In this document: piece by piece, positions 21,740 to 33,854 of the stretch
Position numbering within the stretch: the first letter of the stretch is position 1
How the letters are laid out: each line of letters begins with the position of its first letter
Source of the DNA: Gaeumannomyces sp. JS-464
Lineage: Eukaryota > Ascomycota > Sordariomycetes > Magnaporthales > Magnaporthaceae
Direction of reading: 5' to 3'
Assembly: GCA_002197995.1 (NCBI GenBank)
Contig: NGZR01000008.1
Location: forward strand, 372,001-436,000
Length of the DNA stretch: 64,000 nucleotides
The notes under the pieces: model-generated
The model's database searches: none
The model's input: only the letters and a program-made list of their open reading frames with translations
What the model was told of the DNA's origin: nothing
Position numbers and translations under genes: made by a program

Positions 21740-24700
21740 GCTTCGCCCCGAACGCCGTGCTTTAACCGCCGCCCAAGCGAACGTTCGACGTAGCTGGGAA
21801 ACGGGGGCTATTTTACTTAACTATTTTGGAGCTAAAATATCGACGTGGTGCTAATGCAAAAGCTTAACGCGTGGAAAGGAAGCTTATGCTTTGCACCCAC
21901 CCGTTATAGCTATTTACTCCGGTAAATAGCTGGCACGACCATTAAACCAGGCCTCGGGTAATAACTTACGTACGAAAGGACCCGGGGCTTCGGCCCGTAA
22001 CGGACCGGCCGGCAGGTAACACCCGGGATATCCTTTAGCTTACCGTCGCCAGGTGCACTTTCGTTAACGTATATAAGCTTTTAAAGGACTTTTCGGAACC
22101 CTCGTTAAACCTTTTACTACGTTAGCGCCCAACGGCAAAATGCATTATAGCTGGAGATTTTAACGCAGGGTTCCCGGCGTAGGATCCGGTTAAAAGTATA
22201 GGAATAGGGGCTAAAATATAACCCAATAAGCTAATACTTATAACCTCCTCCTACTTACCGATAAGGCCAACCTACGCATAACGACGGCGTTTTGGATTTT
22301 ACCTTTTCCAACGCCCTTTAGCAACAGCGGAAATCGACCCTTCGCTAGCAACCGATTCGGACCACCGCTCGATACGGATCGAAATTCCTAACCGCAATAA
22401 CTTCGTTCCGGACTGCCGGCGTATTACGCTACCAAACGATAAACTACCGTTTTTCGCAAACGCGGTAGCAAAGGGGCCGGCAACTTGCCACCATTTACAA
22501 ACCCAGGCATTGCGGAACACCTGGATAAAGCGGCCGAAGCATTAACAAACTTATTAAAAAATGCGTTAATGGCTTTCGGCCGGGGGTTAAAGCTAAAAAA
22601 AAGGCCAACCCTATGGAACGAAAAGTGCGCAACGCTTAACGGGACCTTGCAAAAGCTATGGGAAACGGCGGGCCTTTTACGGCCGAAGCCCGTGCTTTAA
22701 AAGCAACGGTTCGGACGGCTAAAAGACAGCATTGGGCCAGCGTGCTGGAGGAAATGGATTCCCCGAAAGCGCTATACCGTGCTGTAAAGTGGCATAAACT
22801 TACACCCGCTATACGGCTTCCCCCGTTAAATATTAACGGGGAGGTTATAATAGCCCCAGGATAAAGCGGAAGCATTAGGCCGCAAAATCCTCCGTAGGTT
22901 TACGGCGGAGGACGACTTAAGGAGGACCCGTTACAGCAAAGGGCTATAAAACCGCACAACTCCCGTGGGACCCCCACGTCCTTTTAAAGGAATGCCGGAA
23001 AATGCACCGTTGGCACGGCAAACACGGCCCCGGGCGTCGATTCCCTAACGGTTAAGCTACTTACACGGCGTGGCCGGCAATAGGGGAATACGTTAGGGCC
23101 TTTTTCGAGGCTTGCCTTAGGGCCGGGCACCACCCAGCCCCTTTCCGCACAGCGGAAGTGGTTATGCTAAAAAAGCCGAATAAAACGGATTTAACGGACC
23201 CAAAATCCTACCGCCCGATAGCTTTACTCCCGTGCTTAGGGAAAGGGCTGGAGCGGCTGGTGGCTTCGCGGATGGCATCCCTCGCATTATAACACGGGCT
23301 TATAGCCCCGCAACACGCCGGGGCTACCCCGAAAAAGGCCGCCATCGATTTAACGGCATGCGTGGCCCACGAGGTGGAACGGGCCTTCCAAAAGCATAAA
23401 ACGGCCGCCCTCGTTACCATATATATAAGGGGCTTTCGACGCCGTACTTCGCCGGAGGCTTTTAAAGGCTTTTAAACCAAGGCTGGGATAACGTTAGTAC
23501 GATAGGTATTATTTTTGCAGGAAACAGGGTGGTTAAAGTGCGTTTGGAGGACGCCACGGCACCCCCTTTTTCCCCGGACTGCGGGCTACCCCAAGGGTTA
23601 CCGGCGTTACCGGTCCTATTTATGCTTTATATGGCCGAAATCCTACCCAAAGCAAAAGCGATTAGGTACGGATACGCGGACGATATAGGCATTTGCGTAA
23701 CGGGTAGCACTCCGGAGGAGTGCTCCCGTAAAGCAGGGGCTACGGTTACGGAAATCCTACGTTGGGGCAGGGCTAATAAGGTTGCTTTCGACCCGGGGAA
23801 GTGCGAGCTTATGCATTTTTCCAAACGGAAAATCCCACAACCCCAGCGGTTACGGCGGAGGCTTTACCATACAACAAGCTAAAGCTTTACGGTGGTTAGG
23901 GGTCCTTTTCGACCAAAGGCTTAATTTTAAAGCCCACGTGGAAAACAGGGCTGCAAAAGCCCAAAGCGTTGCCAACCACCTCCGAAGGCTTACGAATTCG
24001 ATAGGGGGGATACCGGCACATTCGGTTTACAAAGCCGTTACAACGGTTATAATCCCTACGGCTTTATACGGGGCCGAGGTATGGTATAGGGTAAAACTAA
24101 ACCACACCCGTACAAGCCGGCACAACAGCAAATTATCCGCCAAGGCCATTTAATCGATCGGGTCGATAAAGCCTTAACCGCGTTTAAGCAGTGGTCCCAG
24201 CTTGGAAAACCACACCGATAAACGCATTGCATTACGAATCCGGCATCCCAACGCCCAGGCGCTTTTGGAACAAGCCCGCCTCCGTTTTGCGGCCCGTATA
24301 AATACGGTTCCGGAAAAACACCCCTGGCCGCAGCGGCCAAGCCGGCCCTTAACGCCCGAGGGCCTAGGCAGGCTTACCCGGCAGGCTTGCAACCTTTGCA
24401 AAGGACGGCCGGACTTTTTCCGGCTTGCACCCGCCCGGCCTACCTCCTTATAAATATACGGGGCTTACGGTGGCCATACAAGAAAAGCAAGCAGCCGCTA
24501 AAGCATTTACGGCGTGGCTTTGCACCCTCCCACCCACCGACGTTATAATATATAGCGACGGGTCCAAAGCAGAGAACGGAGCAGTTGGATACGGCTGGGT
24601 AATATACCAAGCCGGCCAACGCAAACTTTCCGGGCACGGCCGGCTGGCGCATCCCGCGGAAGTATTCGACGGCGAGGCGGAAGGGCCCGGATGGGCCTCC

Positions 24701-25390
24701 GTAAAGCCGTTTGGAGCTTCCGCAATTGCACTTTCCACTTGTGCCTCGATAACACCTCGGCGGCCAACGGCTGTTTAAGCACGGCCCCTGATAGTTCAAA
24801 AGGCTTTAAAAAATCCATTGCCTTATAAAAACAAAGGTATACGTACGCTGGTCCCCGGGCCATATGGGAATCCCCGGAAACGAAAAGGCAAACGCCGAAG
24901 CAAAGTTGGGATCGGCCCTGCCAATACCCCAACATTTTAAACCAACGGTGGCCGGAGTAAAGGCTTTAGCCCGGAAAACGGCCCGGGACGCCCGGAACGC
25001 ATGGTTTAAAACAACTTTCCGGATCGGTATAAGGCTATAGGCCTCCCGCCGGCACCACAACATACGCCCGAAGCGTTGCAGCTGCACCGGAGGGTACTGC
25101 AACGGCTAATAGCCGCACGCACCGGTTACGGGATTTCGACTGGTACCACCGAAAGTTCCAGCACGAAACGATAACCCGTGCCGCTGCGGAAAAAACAAAT
25201 CCCCTTCCCACCTGTATTTTGCAGGTTGGCTAAAACGGCAGAAAATAAATGGCCTATAGCGGACCCCTCCCCGGCTTCCGACAGGCCCGGATATTGGAAA
25301 CGGCTACTTTAAAAGCCTTTCCTTTTTGCTTCGTTCGCCGAAGCTACCAATTATTACACTATCGCTGGACGATAACAATAAAGGCCTAAA
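21740..25390 (+). pseudogene. LINE ORF2: endonuclease, reverse transcriptase, RNase H
   Basis: The endonuclease is visible as CIIAGDFNAGFPA (22140-22180) and TDSDHRSI (about 22345). The reverse transcriptase has MLKKPNKTDLTDPKSYRPIALLPCLGKGLERLVASRM (about 23165-23275), CGLPQGLPALPVLFMLYMAEIL, and the catalytic box YADD at 23673-23684, intact. RNase H shows IYSDGSK and GYGWVIYQ (about 24545-24610) and later the VYVRWSPGHMGIPGNEKANAEAKLG segment (about 24840-24910). Stops and at least five frame breaks prevent expression. The intact YADD beside RIP stops fits decay by C-to-T and G-to-A change and not by rearrangement. Confidence 0.82.
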
Positions 25391-25720
25391 AAGCCCGCAT
25401 ACATCCTTTTCCTTATTCTCCTACACCTTTTACCTTTTTCCTTTGTACCACCAGGACTAACAGTAGGCTCGTTGGTCCCCCGCACCTCCGGCCGGGCCTG
25501 GGGGTCCCGAGGACCTTCCAGCCTAAAACCCGGCCCCACCCCTTTACCGGCATACTCGCCGGCCGAACGCACTACTACCACCCGCAGCGCTTTACAACGC
25601 CCTGGCGTATATATATACGCCCTACCGCCGATTGCCCGCTCACTAACAAGGAGCGCTGGAACGCGGCCCGACCTTCGTGTGCTTTCGGGTTTAATTTTGC
25701 TAGCCGCCGGATAGCAACAT

Positions 25721-25981
25721 ATAGCCTAATGTTTAGCTTAGGTAGCGCTAGCACGTTATATGCCCCTTGGGAGGCAGGGACTGGTAAATCCCGACTTACT
25801 AACGTTAAATATACTTACACTTACTTACTTACTCATTTCACATGGCATTTACTACTAACCACGTTTAAGATTTTTAAAAAAAGCGGCGAGTGGGATGGTA
25901 CCTTTTTGCAGGCCGCAACGTGTAAAAGTACCTGCTTCCTTAACAATTTGTTAGTGCAGGAGCAATTTTTGCGGCCAAAGA
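25721..25981. other. Junction between LINE and Helitron
   Basis: It contains a TTAC tandem tract at about 25814-25835, possibly the LINE 3' end. No gene. The last base (A, 25981) would be the A of the Helitron A/T target. Confidence 0.4.
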
Positions 25982-26172
25982 TCCCTGTACACTAACAGTA
26001 CCGGGTACATGGTTTATTGGAAAATTTTAATTGGGTGCACGCGTTGGCGTTGCGGGCCGCAAATAGCAAATAAGAAAATTTCGTGCAAAGGGTTACCATA
26101 TTAAACTTTTTTTAAATTTAAATTACGGGCTTTTTTTACTCCTTACACCCTACTTTATTTGCGTTGCCTTAT

Positions 26173-29100
26173 ATGCCTGCACGCAAGCGTAACGCCCGCA
26201 GTTTTGCAGGGCAATATTGCACAAAATGTCGGCAAACGAAACCTATAACCGATTTTCCTGCCAACTTTCAAAGCGTGCTTTATAATACTTGCATTTCATG
26301 TCGAAGGTTAGGGCGCGCCCGCAACCGCAACCGTAAAAGCGTTACCCCGCCACCAGTTGCACCCCCGCCTACGCTTTTATCGTTACCTTTTGCTTATCGT
26401 CCTGGTCCGCAAAATCCGCTTGCGGACCCCGCACCGCCCGCAAAGCCACTTGCGGCTTCCGCAGCGCCATTTGCGCCCCGCCGCTAAAGGTAACGATAAC
26501 GTTAATCCTTCGCTTTTTACACGCTTTTTGCGCAAATACCAGCCGACGGTATTTGGCGTGTTAAAACCGACTTTTTAAGTTTTATAAACGTGGAATGCGA
26601 ATATTACGGTGCATTGCATTAGTTAAATGAAAAGCTATTAGTAAGTTTTTTTATTTATTTTTTTAATTTGCACGTTTATTTACATTTACCTTTTTTTTAA
26701 GCTTCGTTTATTGCTAAACCGTAGTTTGGAAAGTGTTATTTATAAAACCGCATTTATTTTACCTTTTACTTACGTCCCTTTTGCTTATTTACAATCTTTT
26801 TACGTTTCGTACTCCGCGTGGGTTTAATTTTCGTTTGCATTTGCGTTATTATAATGCAACCTTTGCATTTACGTTTGTTAAATGCAATATTATTTGCCGA
26901 AATGCTATTACGAGTGGCTTTATAAATTTTCAAATTTAAAATACGTTATACTATTTATTTAAAAGTATTAATATAAAAAACCAGCCGAAATACGCTAATA
27001 TTTATTTTTTAAATCCGCAAGCTGCTTTACACTAACATTTATTAAAATACTTTGGTAGTAATCGCGTTTTTCTTATTAAATTTACTACTTTTTTATAATT
27101 ACAATTTTTTTATTTTTTTATACCGTATTATACGAAAGCGGATATTGCATAATAGCGGGCTTTTATAATTGGTATTAAATTCGCAATTTCGATTAATTAA
27201 AAAACGCGGTGCAAATATACGTCGGTATAATTTGCTTACAGTTAACGAAATTACGGCTATTATTCCGAACGTTAAAAGCCGTAATTTTCGTAATATTATA
27301 TTTGCTTTTCGGTTCGCAAATTACGGTTTTAATGCTTTTCGTCGAATTAATTATCGTTATTTTTTTACTTTACATTAGCTTATCCGCTTTTTTTCCTTAT
27401 GGCACGCAAAATTATTCTTTTTATTTATTTACTATTTTTGCACCCCGTTTTAATGTAACATTTGCATTTGGTTCGATTGTAAAAAAATTAGGTAAAATAA
27501 ATATTATAAATATTATTTATTTTTATAAGCTGTATTTTTTTTATTCCTTTTATTTCGGGCGTTTATTTTAATAGTTATTAATGGATTTATTTGCGGTTTT
27601 TAATTAAAAAAAGTTAAATTTTTTTAAGCACAATTAGCAACGTTTACAAGTGGATTTATACTTTAACGTGTAAAATTGGATTCGTAACGAAAACGGCAAC
27701 GTTAAAAACGTCGGCCGTAAAATTATTTTACCTGTTTTGTATTTGGGAAAAAATCGTTTTATTTATGCATTTTATTAAAATTTTATAGCTATTGTTCGTT
27801 ATTTAAACCTTTTTTCCCTTTTTATTACAATTACGGTTAATTTTAATTAGAAAGAAATTATTAATTAACTGCAACCCGGTTAAACGGCCGTAAATCGCCC
27901 AAATATAATTGCCCGAGTTTTTTAATTTAAAAGTGACCGTTTTTTAAAAAAGTTACGGTTTGGTATTTTTAAGCGTTTTGCGAGTATTATTTAAACTTTA
28001 AAATATTAAAAGCGTAATTTACCTTATTATTATATTTTTCTTTTTCTTGCACCCGAAAATGCGGCTTTGTTTAAAAACCCCTAATATATTAATAAATTTA
28101 TTTTTGCGGAAATCCCTTTTTTTTTACACAAAACGCAATATTACGGGAAGTTATTATTACACAAATGTTATACGGTTTTTACGGGGAAAAAAACCATTAT
28201 TTTTTTGTATAAAACTAATTCCTAATAAGCTAAACAAATATTTTAAAAAATTTCTCAAAGCTTTTTAACCGCAAACTACGGTTCCTAATAGCGGTTATTT
28301 TATTTACAAACGTTGTAATACGAAAAAAAAAGTTCGTAAAATAGTTAAAAAGCGGGAAGTTTTTTTAAATAACCGGATGGTTATTCCTTATTCCTTATAC
28401 CTTTCACGCAAATATAACGCGCATATAAATATAGAAATTTACGTTATAATTTTTACCGTAAAATATATATATAAATATATATTAAAAGCAATAACCGTGC
28501 AATTTTAAAATTATAATTTTCGGATAACGACGAAATTGTAAAGCATTTGCAAAGCAGGTATATTTGCCCGTACGAAACATTTATTAGGTTAATAAAATTT
28601 CCGATGCACGAAAAGTGGCTTTTAATATTACGGCTTGCAATGCATTTAAAAAGCTAATAAACTGTCGTTTTTCCAAACGATTTTACTACGGATAAACTCG
28701 CAAATTTTGCGAATCGTAAACAATTAACGTTAATAGGTTTTTTCGAATATAATTCCTAAAACGAAAACGGGCGTACGGTGTTATACGCTAATTTCTTTGC
28801 AAAGTACGTTTGGAAAATTACATTTACAGCTTGGATTTGGATTCCGCGTTAACGTGGTTTTTAAATCGGCTGTATGTATTACGTTCCTTTTACAACGGGT
28901 AAATGTTTTTACATACGGTTACTTTTATCGACTATTTTTAATGCATAATTTTTTACGCATTTACGAATTATTAACGGCGTTATTTTTCCAATTTTTTAAA
29001 AAGCTTGCATTATAATCGAACTTTTGGAAAATAACGGCCGTTAAATATCCGCATTTAAAAAAGCAAAAGTTTAAGCAATTGGGTTACATTTCGCAATTTG

Positions 29101-31977
29101 TTTATTTTGGCATTACGAAACGAAATTGCGAATGCATTGTTATTATAATTGCGGTTTCGCGAATTTATTTGCGATAATTTGCAACCGCAAGTTGCGCGCC
29201 ATTTCGCTATCCCCGTAAATTTACACGAGCCGCATTTTAATTGCGGGCTGTTTTTAATAAACGAAGTTTTAGCGGGGTGGGGTTTAACTTTATCGCAATT
29301 CGGCTTTTTTTTATTTTATTATAATAGCTTCCTGCTAATAACAACCGGTTAATTACACGCGAGTTAAATTATAACGGCAATAACGAGCAAACTTTCGTAA
29401 AATTGCATTGCAATAGTTTAACCTATAACAAAGTGCAATTTTTTACGAATTTATTCGTTTTACAAAAACGAACGTTACGTAAGCCGCGTTTTTTATGCAA
29501 AATACGTTTTATATATTGCATTTAATATATATTATTTTACATTTTTTATTAATTTTTATTAAATTTTAAAAGCACGGGAAAAACATTTTATATAAAGCTA
29601 TTGCAGTTTATTTTCGGGCCCGTAATAAAATTGCTTTATGCGTTGCTTTTTTTGGTATTGCGGCTTTGCTTTTACTTGGCGGCCGTATTGCATACTCCCG
29701 TTTTAATATCCTTATAATTCTTAATAGTTTTTCCTTTTACAACGTTATTAAAAACTTTTAAATGGGACGTTTATTTACGCAAACCGCTTATATTATTTAA
29801 AACGAAATTTTTATATAATATCGTTATTATTTCGAAAATTATAAAAAAACTTTGCAAAATTTGCGGGTAACGAGTTTTTTTTCGGTGGTATTTTTGTTAT
29901 TTTTGGCGGAGATTTGCATAAATTTTACCTGTTATTCGTGGAAAAAATCGTGCAAAAACCGTAAATGCTTATATTTAACGGTTCGAATTTTAGCCGCATT
30001 TTTAAATCCGGCGTTTAACGCAAAATATGCGGGTTTAAAATGCGGATAATAATAATATTGCGTTTATTTCCTAACTTTAAATTTTTTTTTACATTTCGGA
30101 ATTATATAACTGGATTTTCCTTTTTAATTTATTTATATTATTACGAACGTTACTTTTTTTTTTCTTTTATTTACCCCGATGTTTTATTACAATCTTTTTT
30201 GTTAAATTTTAAATTTTTGCAGCCCGTTACGTTTTTTACCCGAAAAACTTAAGGATTACAGTTATAAATTATAAAATTCTCCGGCGTTTTTTAAAAGAAA
30301 AACATAGTTTTATAACTTTAACTATTACAAATTTTTTAAAGCACGAAAGCGATACGGCCCGTTAATTTAGTGCAAATTTTTTAGCCTTTTTGGATTTTGC
30401 TTTTATTCCTTCGCATACGCTCGATTTAAAAGTTAGCTGTTTGGTAATTTTAATACGTAATATAAATCCGGATAATAGGTTGTATAACGAAACGTAGTTA
30501 TCCGTATTCCGGGTTATACGAAACGTTATTTAAGCAATTATTTTTATAAGGGATTTTGCAAGTAAAACCTGTTTTATTCCTCGTATAAAACTGTTTTCCA
30601 ATTTTAAAAATTTTCCTTTTATTATTACACGTTTGCAATTTCCGTTACGGTTTTATTTTACTATAACTATTAATAAAACATAAAGCTAATTTTTTAATTT
30701 GTTAATTTAAATTTACGAAATTAGGTTTTTATATACGGCTAATTTTATATGGCTTTTTTCGGGTTACAAAAGTGTAAAACTTATAAGTTTTATTATTAAA
30801 ATCGAAATAACGGGCGTTAAAAAATAAGAAAAAAAGTATATAATATTATATTTCCAAAAGTTTTATTACGTTAATTTATAATTAATTAATTTCTTTTTCA
30901 CTTTATTAATATATTATATAGCTAAACAAATGCACGTATAATTACGTTATTAATAGTAAAAGCAAATTATAAATAAAAAATCGTTTTTTTCGTTATTTCG
31001 TTACGTGCACGCACGCCGGCGTAAACTTAAAATATTTATTTTAAACATTGTTTTTTTAATAAAAATACGCGCAATTATATATAATTTTTTTATTTTTCGC
31101 TAACGATTTTTTTAAAAACGGTTAAAAAACCGCGCGTAGGAATTTGCGGACGTTACCGGTAGTGTTAATAACGGCCTATATTTAATAAGCGACGCAATTA
31201 CGTAATTTTTCCGCGGCTAAAAGTAAAAACCGCAACGGTTAATATACGGTTCGCAATATCGTTATTTACTATAATAATAACCTTTTTTTTGCCTTTTATA
31301 TTACGTGCAAATGCAATAATAGTTTTGCGGCTTCGTTTAATTAAAGTTTGCATTTTAATAAAAGCATTTGCGGCTCGTTTCGAATCGATAACGTAAAAAT
31401 CCTGCGGGCGGAAACGAGGTAGCGTTACTTTTAAACGTATTATTAATAGGAATGGTAATTTCCTCGCGTTACTATTAATTTATAAATATTATAATTAATA
31501 TGTGTAAATAGTATAATAAATATAGCTTATTTACTTTTCGGGTAAAAATCGCAGCGAAAACCGTCCGTAAAAAAAGTGATAATTTGCGTAAAACCCCGTT
31601 AAAGTAACCTTTTATACGGACGTAACACACGAAATTATTCGAATCGCTTATATAATACGTGCAAAAAGTAAAGGGCAAATTCGCCGCACATTTACACGTA
31701 TAATACTTTAACGTTAAAAGCGCGGGAAATTTTTTTAATAATGCAATTATCGCGCAAAATAGCTTTGCGGATTATAAGCATTTTAGCAAAGCTAATCCAA
31801 GCGTACGACTTTTTAAAATCGACGTTTTCCAAAACGTTAAACAGCTTTTTGCGGGTGATTTTGCTACCGCCGGTAAAAGCTACGCCCGTAACGGCAGGAC
31901 TTCCGTCCGTATCGTTATCGTTATCGTCGTCCGCAGCCTCGCTTTGCGGGGCGGAATCGGCCGGAAAGGGAGGTTAA
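26173..31977 (+). pseudogene. Helitron Rep/PIF1-type helicase, destroyed by RIP
   Basis: Landmarks in order follow. A CxxC-type N-terminal finger QYCTKCRQTKPITDFP with TCISCRRLGRARNRN lies at 26164-26330. The Helitron-like N domain RRYNLLTVNEITAIIPNVKSRNFRNII with LFFPYGTQ lies at about 27215-27410. The segment FTYGYFYRLFLMHNFLRIYELLTA is at about 28890-28990, and LHEPHFNCGLFLINEVLAGWG at about 29220-29280. The helicase core FRARNKIALCVAFFGIAALLLLGGRIAYSRFNI is at about 29600-29715. Near the end MQLSR (helicase motif VI, usually YVQLSR) lies at 31741. The protein would nick and unwind donor DNA for rolling-circle transposition. Tens of TAA codons replace CAA/CAG, and most Pro and His positions have drifted to Leu, Phe or Tyr, the RIP direction. 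About 1,930 codons would be a normal length. Confidence 0.8.
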
Positions 31978-32321
31978 AAGGTCGCGGGAATGTCCTTATC
32001 GTCGCTTAAAAACGCGTAATCGGGCTTCTCGATCTCCAACGCGCCCGGCGACGCGCCAGCCTCGGAAACTGGCGGAAGCTGTAAAAAACTGATTAGTACG
32101 TGTAAATAACCCAAAATATAACTGCAATAACTTACCATAACGTTTTGCGCGTGCGTAGGATTGATTTGCGTTGTAAATAGCCTTAGAAAAGTGGTAGTCG
32201 GAGGTGCAGATCCCGCGTTGAATTGACCTCCAGCTCAATTGCGGGTCAAATGCGTGATTCTGCCCTTTGGGCGGTGTGCAACCTTGGCCAAATCCGCCGC
32301 GTTGCGGCGGGCCCCTTCTAG
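31978..32321. other. Un-mutated 3' tail of the Helitron
   Basis: After the helicase stop the base composition changes sharply to GC-balanced sequence rich in CpA, unlike the RIP-saturated body. It carries the terminal hairpin and CTAG. No gene; a 118-codon minus frame here has no family resemblance. Confidence 0.6.
32294..32310 (+). terminator. Helitron 3' hairpin
   Basis: The stem CCGCCGC pairs perfectly with GCGGCGG around a three-base loop. In Helitrons this hairpin is the rolling-circle termination signal, not a transcription terminator. CTAG follows after seven bases. Confidence 0.85.
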
Positions 32322-32570
32322 TCAAACAACAACGCGCTATAGGTACTTTCAACCAGTCTGATCTGGCGCTGTTTATTTACAGTAGAAAGCGCCGAGTTTT
32401 CCTTCTGCTCCACCACATGGATGGACCACCATCGAGTCGATCCCTAGCCGCCCGGCCCTTTTACTGTTGAGCATGTAGATGCTAACCCGCCTAGATCGCC
32501 CTTTGCGGCCGGCCCTACAGCGCCAGCTCAACCCAGCCTGTCAATGGATGCCACCCACCCAAGTCACCCC
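32322..32570. other. 3' flank of the dioxygenase gene
   Basis: Ordinary-composition sequence between the Helitron end and the dioxygenase stop, with no gene seen. It marks where RIP-free DNA resumes. Confidence 0.4.
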
Positions 32571-33854
32571 TCACAGCCCGAGCCACTTCTTCACGGCCTG
32601 CACCCACGGGTACCCGGCCCACGGCGAGCCAGCCACGGGGACGCCTCCCGCCGCGGTCCACATGTTGACGGGGCGCGGGTTGCGCGCGGCGCTAGGGTTG
32701 ACCCCGACGTCGATGACGCCGTGCAGGCCGTTGGCGACCGAGGCGCCCAGCATGGTGATGTCGAGGATCGGGTTGTCGCCGTTGGCGTAGCCCTGGCGGA
32801 ACAGCATGTCGGCGGCGTTGGTCGTCCAGGCCTGCCGGTTGGTCGAGTATGGCGCGCCGCGCTCGACGGTCCGCAACAGCGCCTGGTCAAAGTAGAACTG
32901 CCCCACGTGCGAGACGGTGCCGCCCCGGATCGTGTTGTTGTCCAGCTTGGTCGCGCCGTGGTGGATGATGGCTGGCGGGCGGCGGGCTTCTCGTCAGCAA
33001 CTGCACCAAGGGGGAGAAAGGGATTTCAGCGAGGCCTACTGTGCAGGTGGTTCGTCCGCCCGACGTAGTGGCCCGGCACGACGGTGACGAAGCTGGCCGT
33101 GCCGTTCTTGTTGGTTGGCTGCACACCGCGGAGGGCCGAGTTTTTGATCTCCTCGGGCGCCGCCAGCCCGTTTCCATTGCCTTTGGCAATCACGCCGGTG
33201 TAGACGCCCTGCAAGGAGGCTTGTGCGTTAGCAGGTATGTCGCCTTTTTCCACTGGCTCGACACTGCCCGATTCAGCAGACGGAAACTGACCGTGGAATT
33301 GCAACCCCAGAGCTCGACGAAGACGTCTGGGATTGGCCGGCAGGTCGTGACGTCGATGACGTTGACATCAAGGTGAAGGACGACGCCCGACGACTTCTCG
33401 CGAATGTCCTCGCGGATCAGCTCTCCTTGGACCCTATCCGACGGCAGACCCCGTTTGTTTAGCGCAAACCTAAGACCATGTCGATCCTCTCGCATACCTA
33501 TTTGGGGACTTCTTGCGACACCAGGGAAAGGCACCTACAAAACGGGCCCTCGGTCACCTCCGGGTCCAGGACGCACCCAGCCCTCGCCTGGCGCCTGTCG
33601 AGGACGGGTCCGGACGGGTGCTCCAGGCCGAGGTCGCGGCGGATGTTGCCGATCTTTTCCATGCGCCGGGCGAACTCGCCCTCGAAGTGGCCGCTCTCTT
33701 CGAGGCTGCGCCGGCACGAGCCCAGCGTCCGCCGCTCCGGGTTGTTGAGGTGCTCCTCCCGCGCCCGGAACTCGGCCCGGACGTCGCCGCCGGGGTGCGC
33801 GAGGGCCGTCGCGGCAAGCCCGGCCAGGCCGAGGTATGTCGTCCACTGGACCAT
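32571..33854 (-). CDS. Extracellular intradiol ring-cleavage dioxygenase
   Basis: A non-heme Fe(III) dioxygenase that opens catechol-type rings between the two hydroxyls, here secreted (signal MVQWTTYLGLAGLAATALAHPGG). Four exons: about 33535-33854, 33292-33433, 33040-33208 and 32571-32971. The first donor may be at 33538 or 33534; only the latter keeps phase with exon 2. Conserved blocks are CVLDPEVTEGPF, GELIREDIRE, VELWGCNST, GVYTGV, VVPGHYVGRTNHLH, HHGATKLDNNTIRGGTVSHVGQFYFD and PWVQAVKKWLGL. The expected iron ligands are all present: Tyr of GVYTGV, Tyr of PGHYVGR and the two His of NHLH. The reading frame is otherwise intact. It sits 1 kb from a tyrosinase on the same strand, suggesting joint handling of phenols outside the cell. 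Confidence 0.9.

Larger units (their letters stand above)
19799..25720 (+). mobile_element. Tad-like LINE (non-LTR retrotransposon), RIP-damaged
   Basis: Domains lie in the order of Tad-clade fungal LINEs: ORF1 with nucleic-acid-binding knuckles, apurinic-type endonuclease, reverse transcriptase, RNase H and a terminal CCHC-like finger (RCGKNKSPSHLYF near 25190). Many TAA/TAG codons stand where Gln or Trp codons would be expected, the usual RIP outcome, together with a few frame changes. GC content remains well above that of the neighbouring Helitron, so mutation here was milder. Neither target-site duplication nor a poly(A) tail was found. The right end is placed before the TTAC-rich tract at 25800, with uncertainty of some 250 bases. 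Confidence 0.85.
25982..32321 (+). mobile_element. Helitron (rolling-circle transposon), RIP-mutated, with intact 3' terminus
   Basis: The proposed element begins TCCCTGTACAC at 25982 after an A, and ends CTAG at 32318-32321 before a T. That fits the Helitron rule of insertion between A and T, 5' TC and 3' CTRR without target duplication. A GC-rich hairpin (stem 32294-32300 with 32304-32310, loop GTT) lies seven bases before CTAG, as required. Between the ends are pieces of the Rep/helicase protein in correct order on the plus strand. The 5' end is less certain than the 3' end, because TC after A is a weak rule. The body is very AT-rich with saturated stops; the last 300 bases are not. Confidence 0.8.

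Noticed and set aside
33001..33039. 39-nt intron in the dioxygenase gene
   Set aside because: The acceptor at 32972 (68-nt intron) keeps the frame and gives NHLHTIIHHGATKLDN, as expected.
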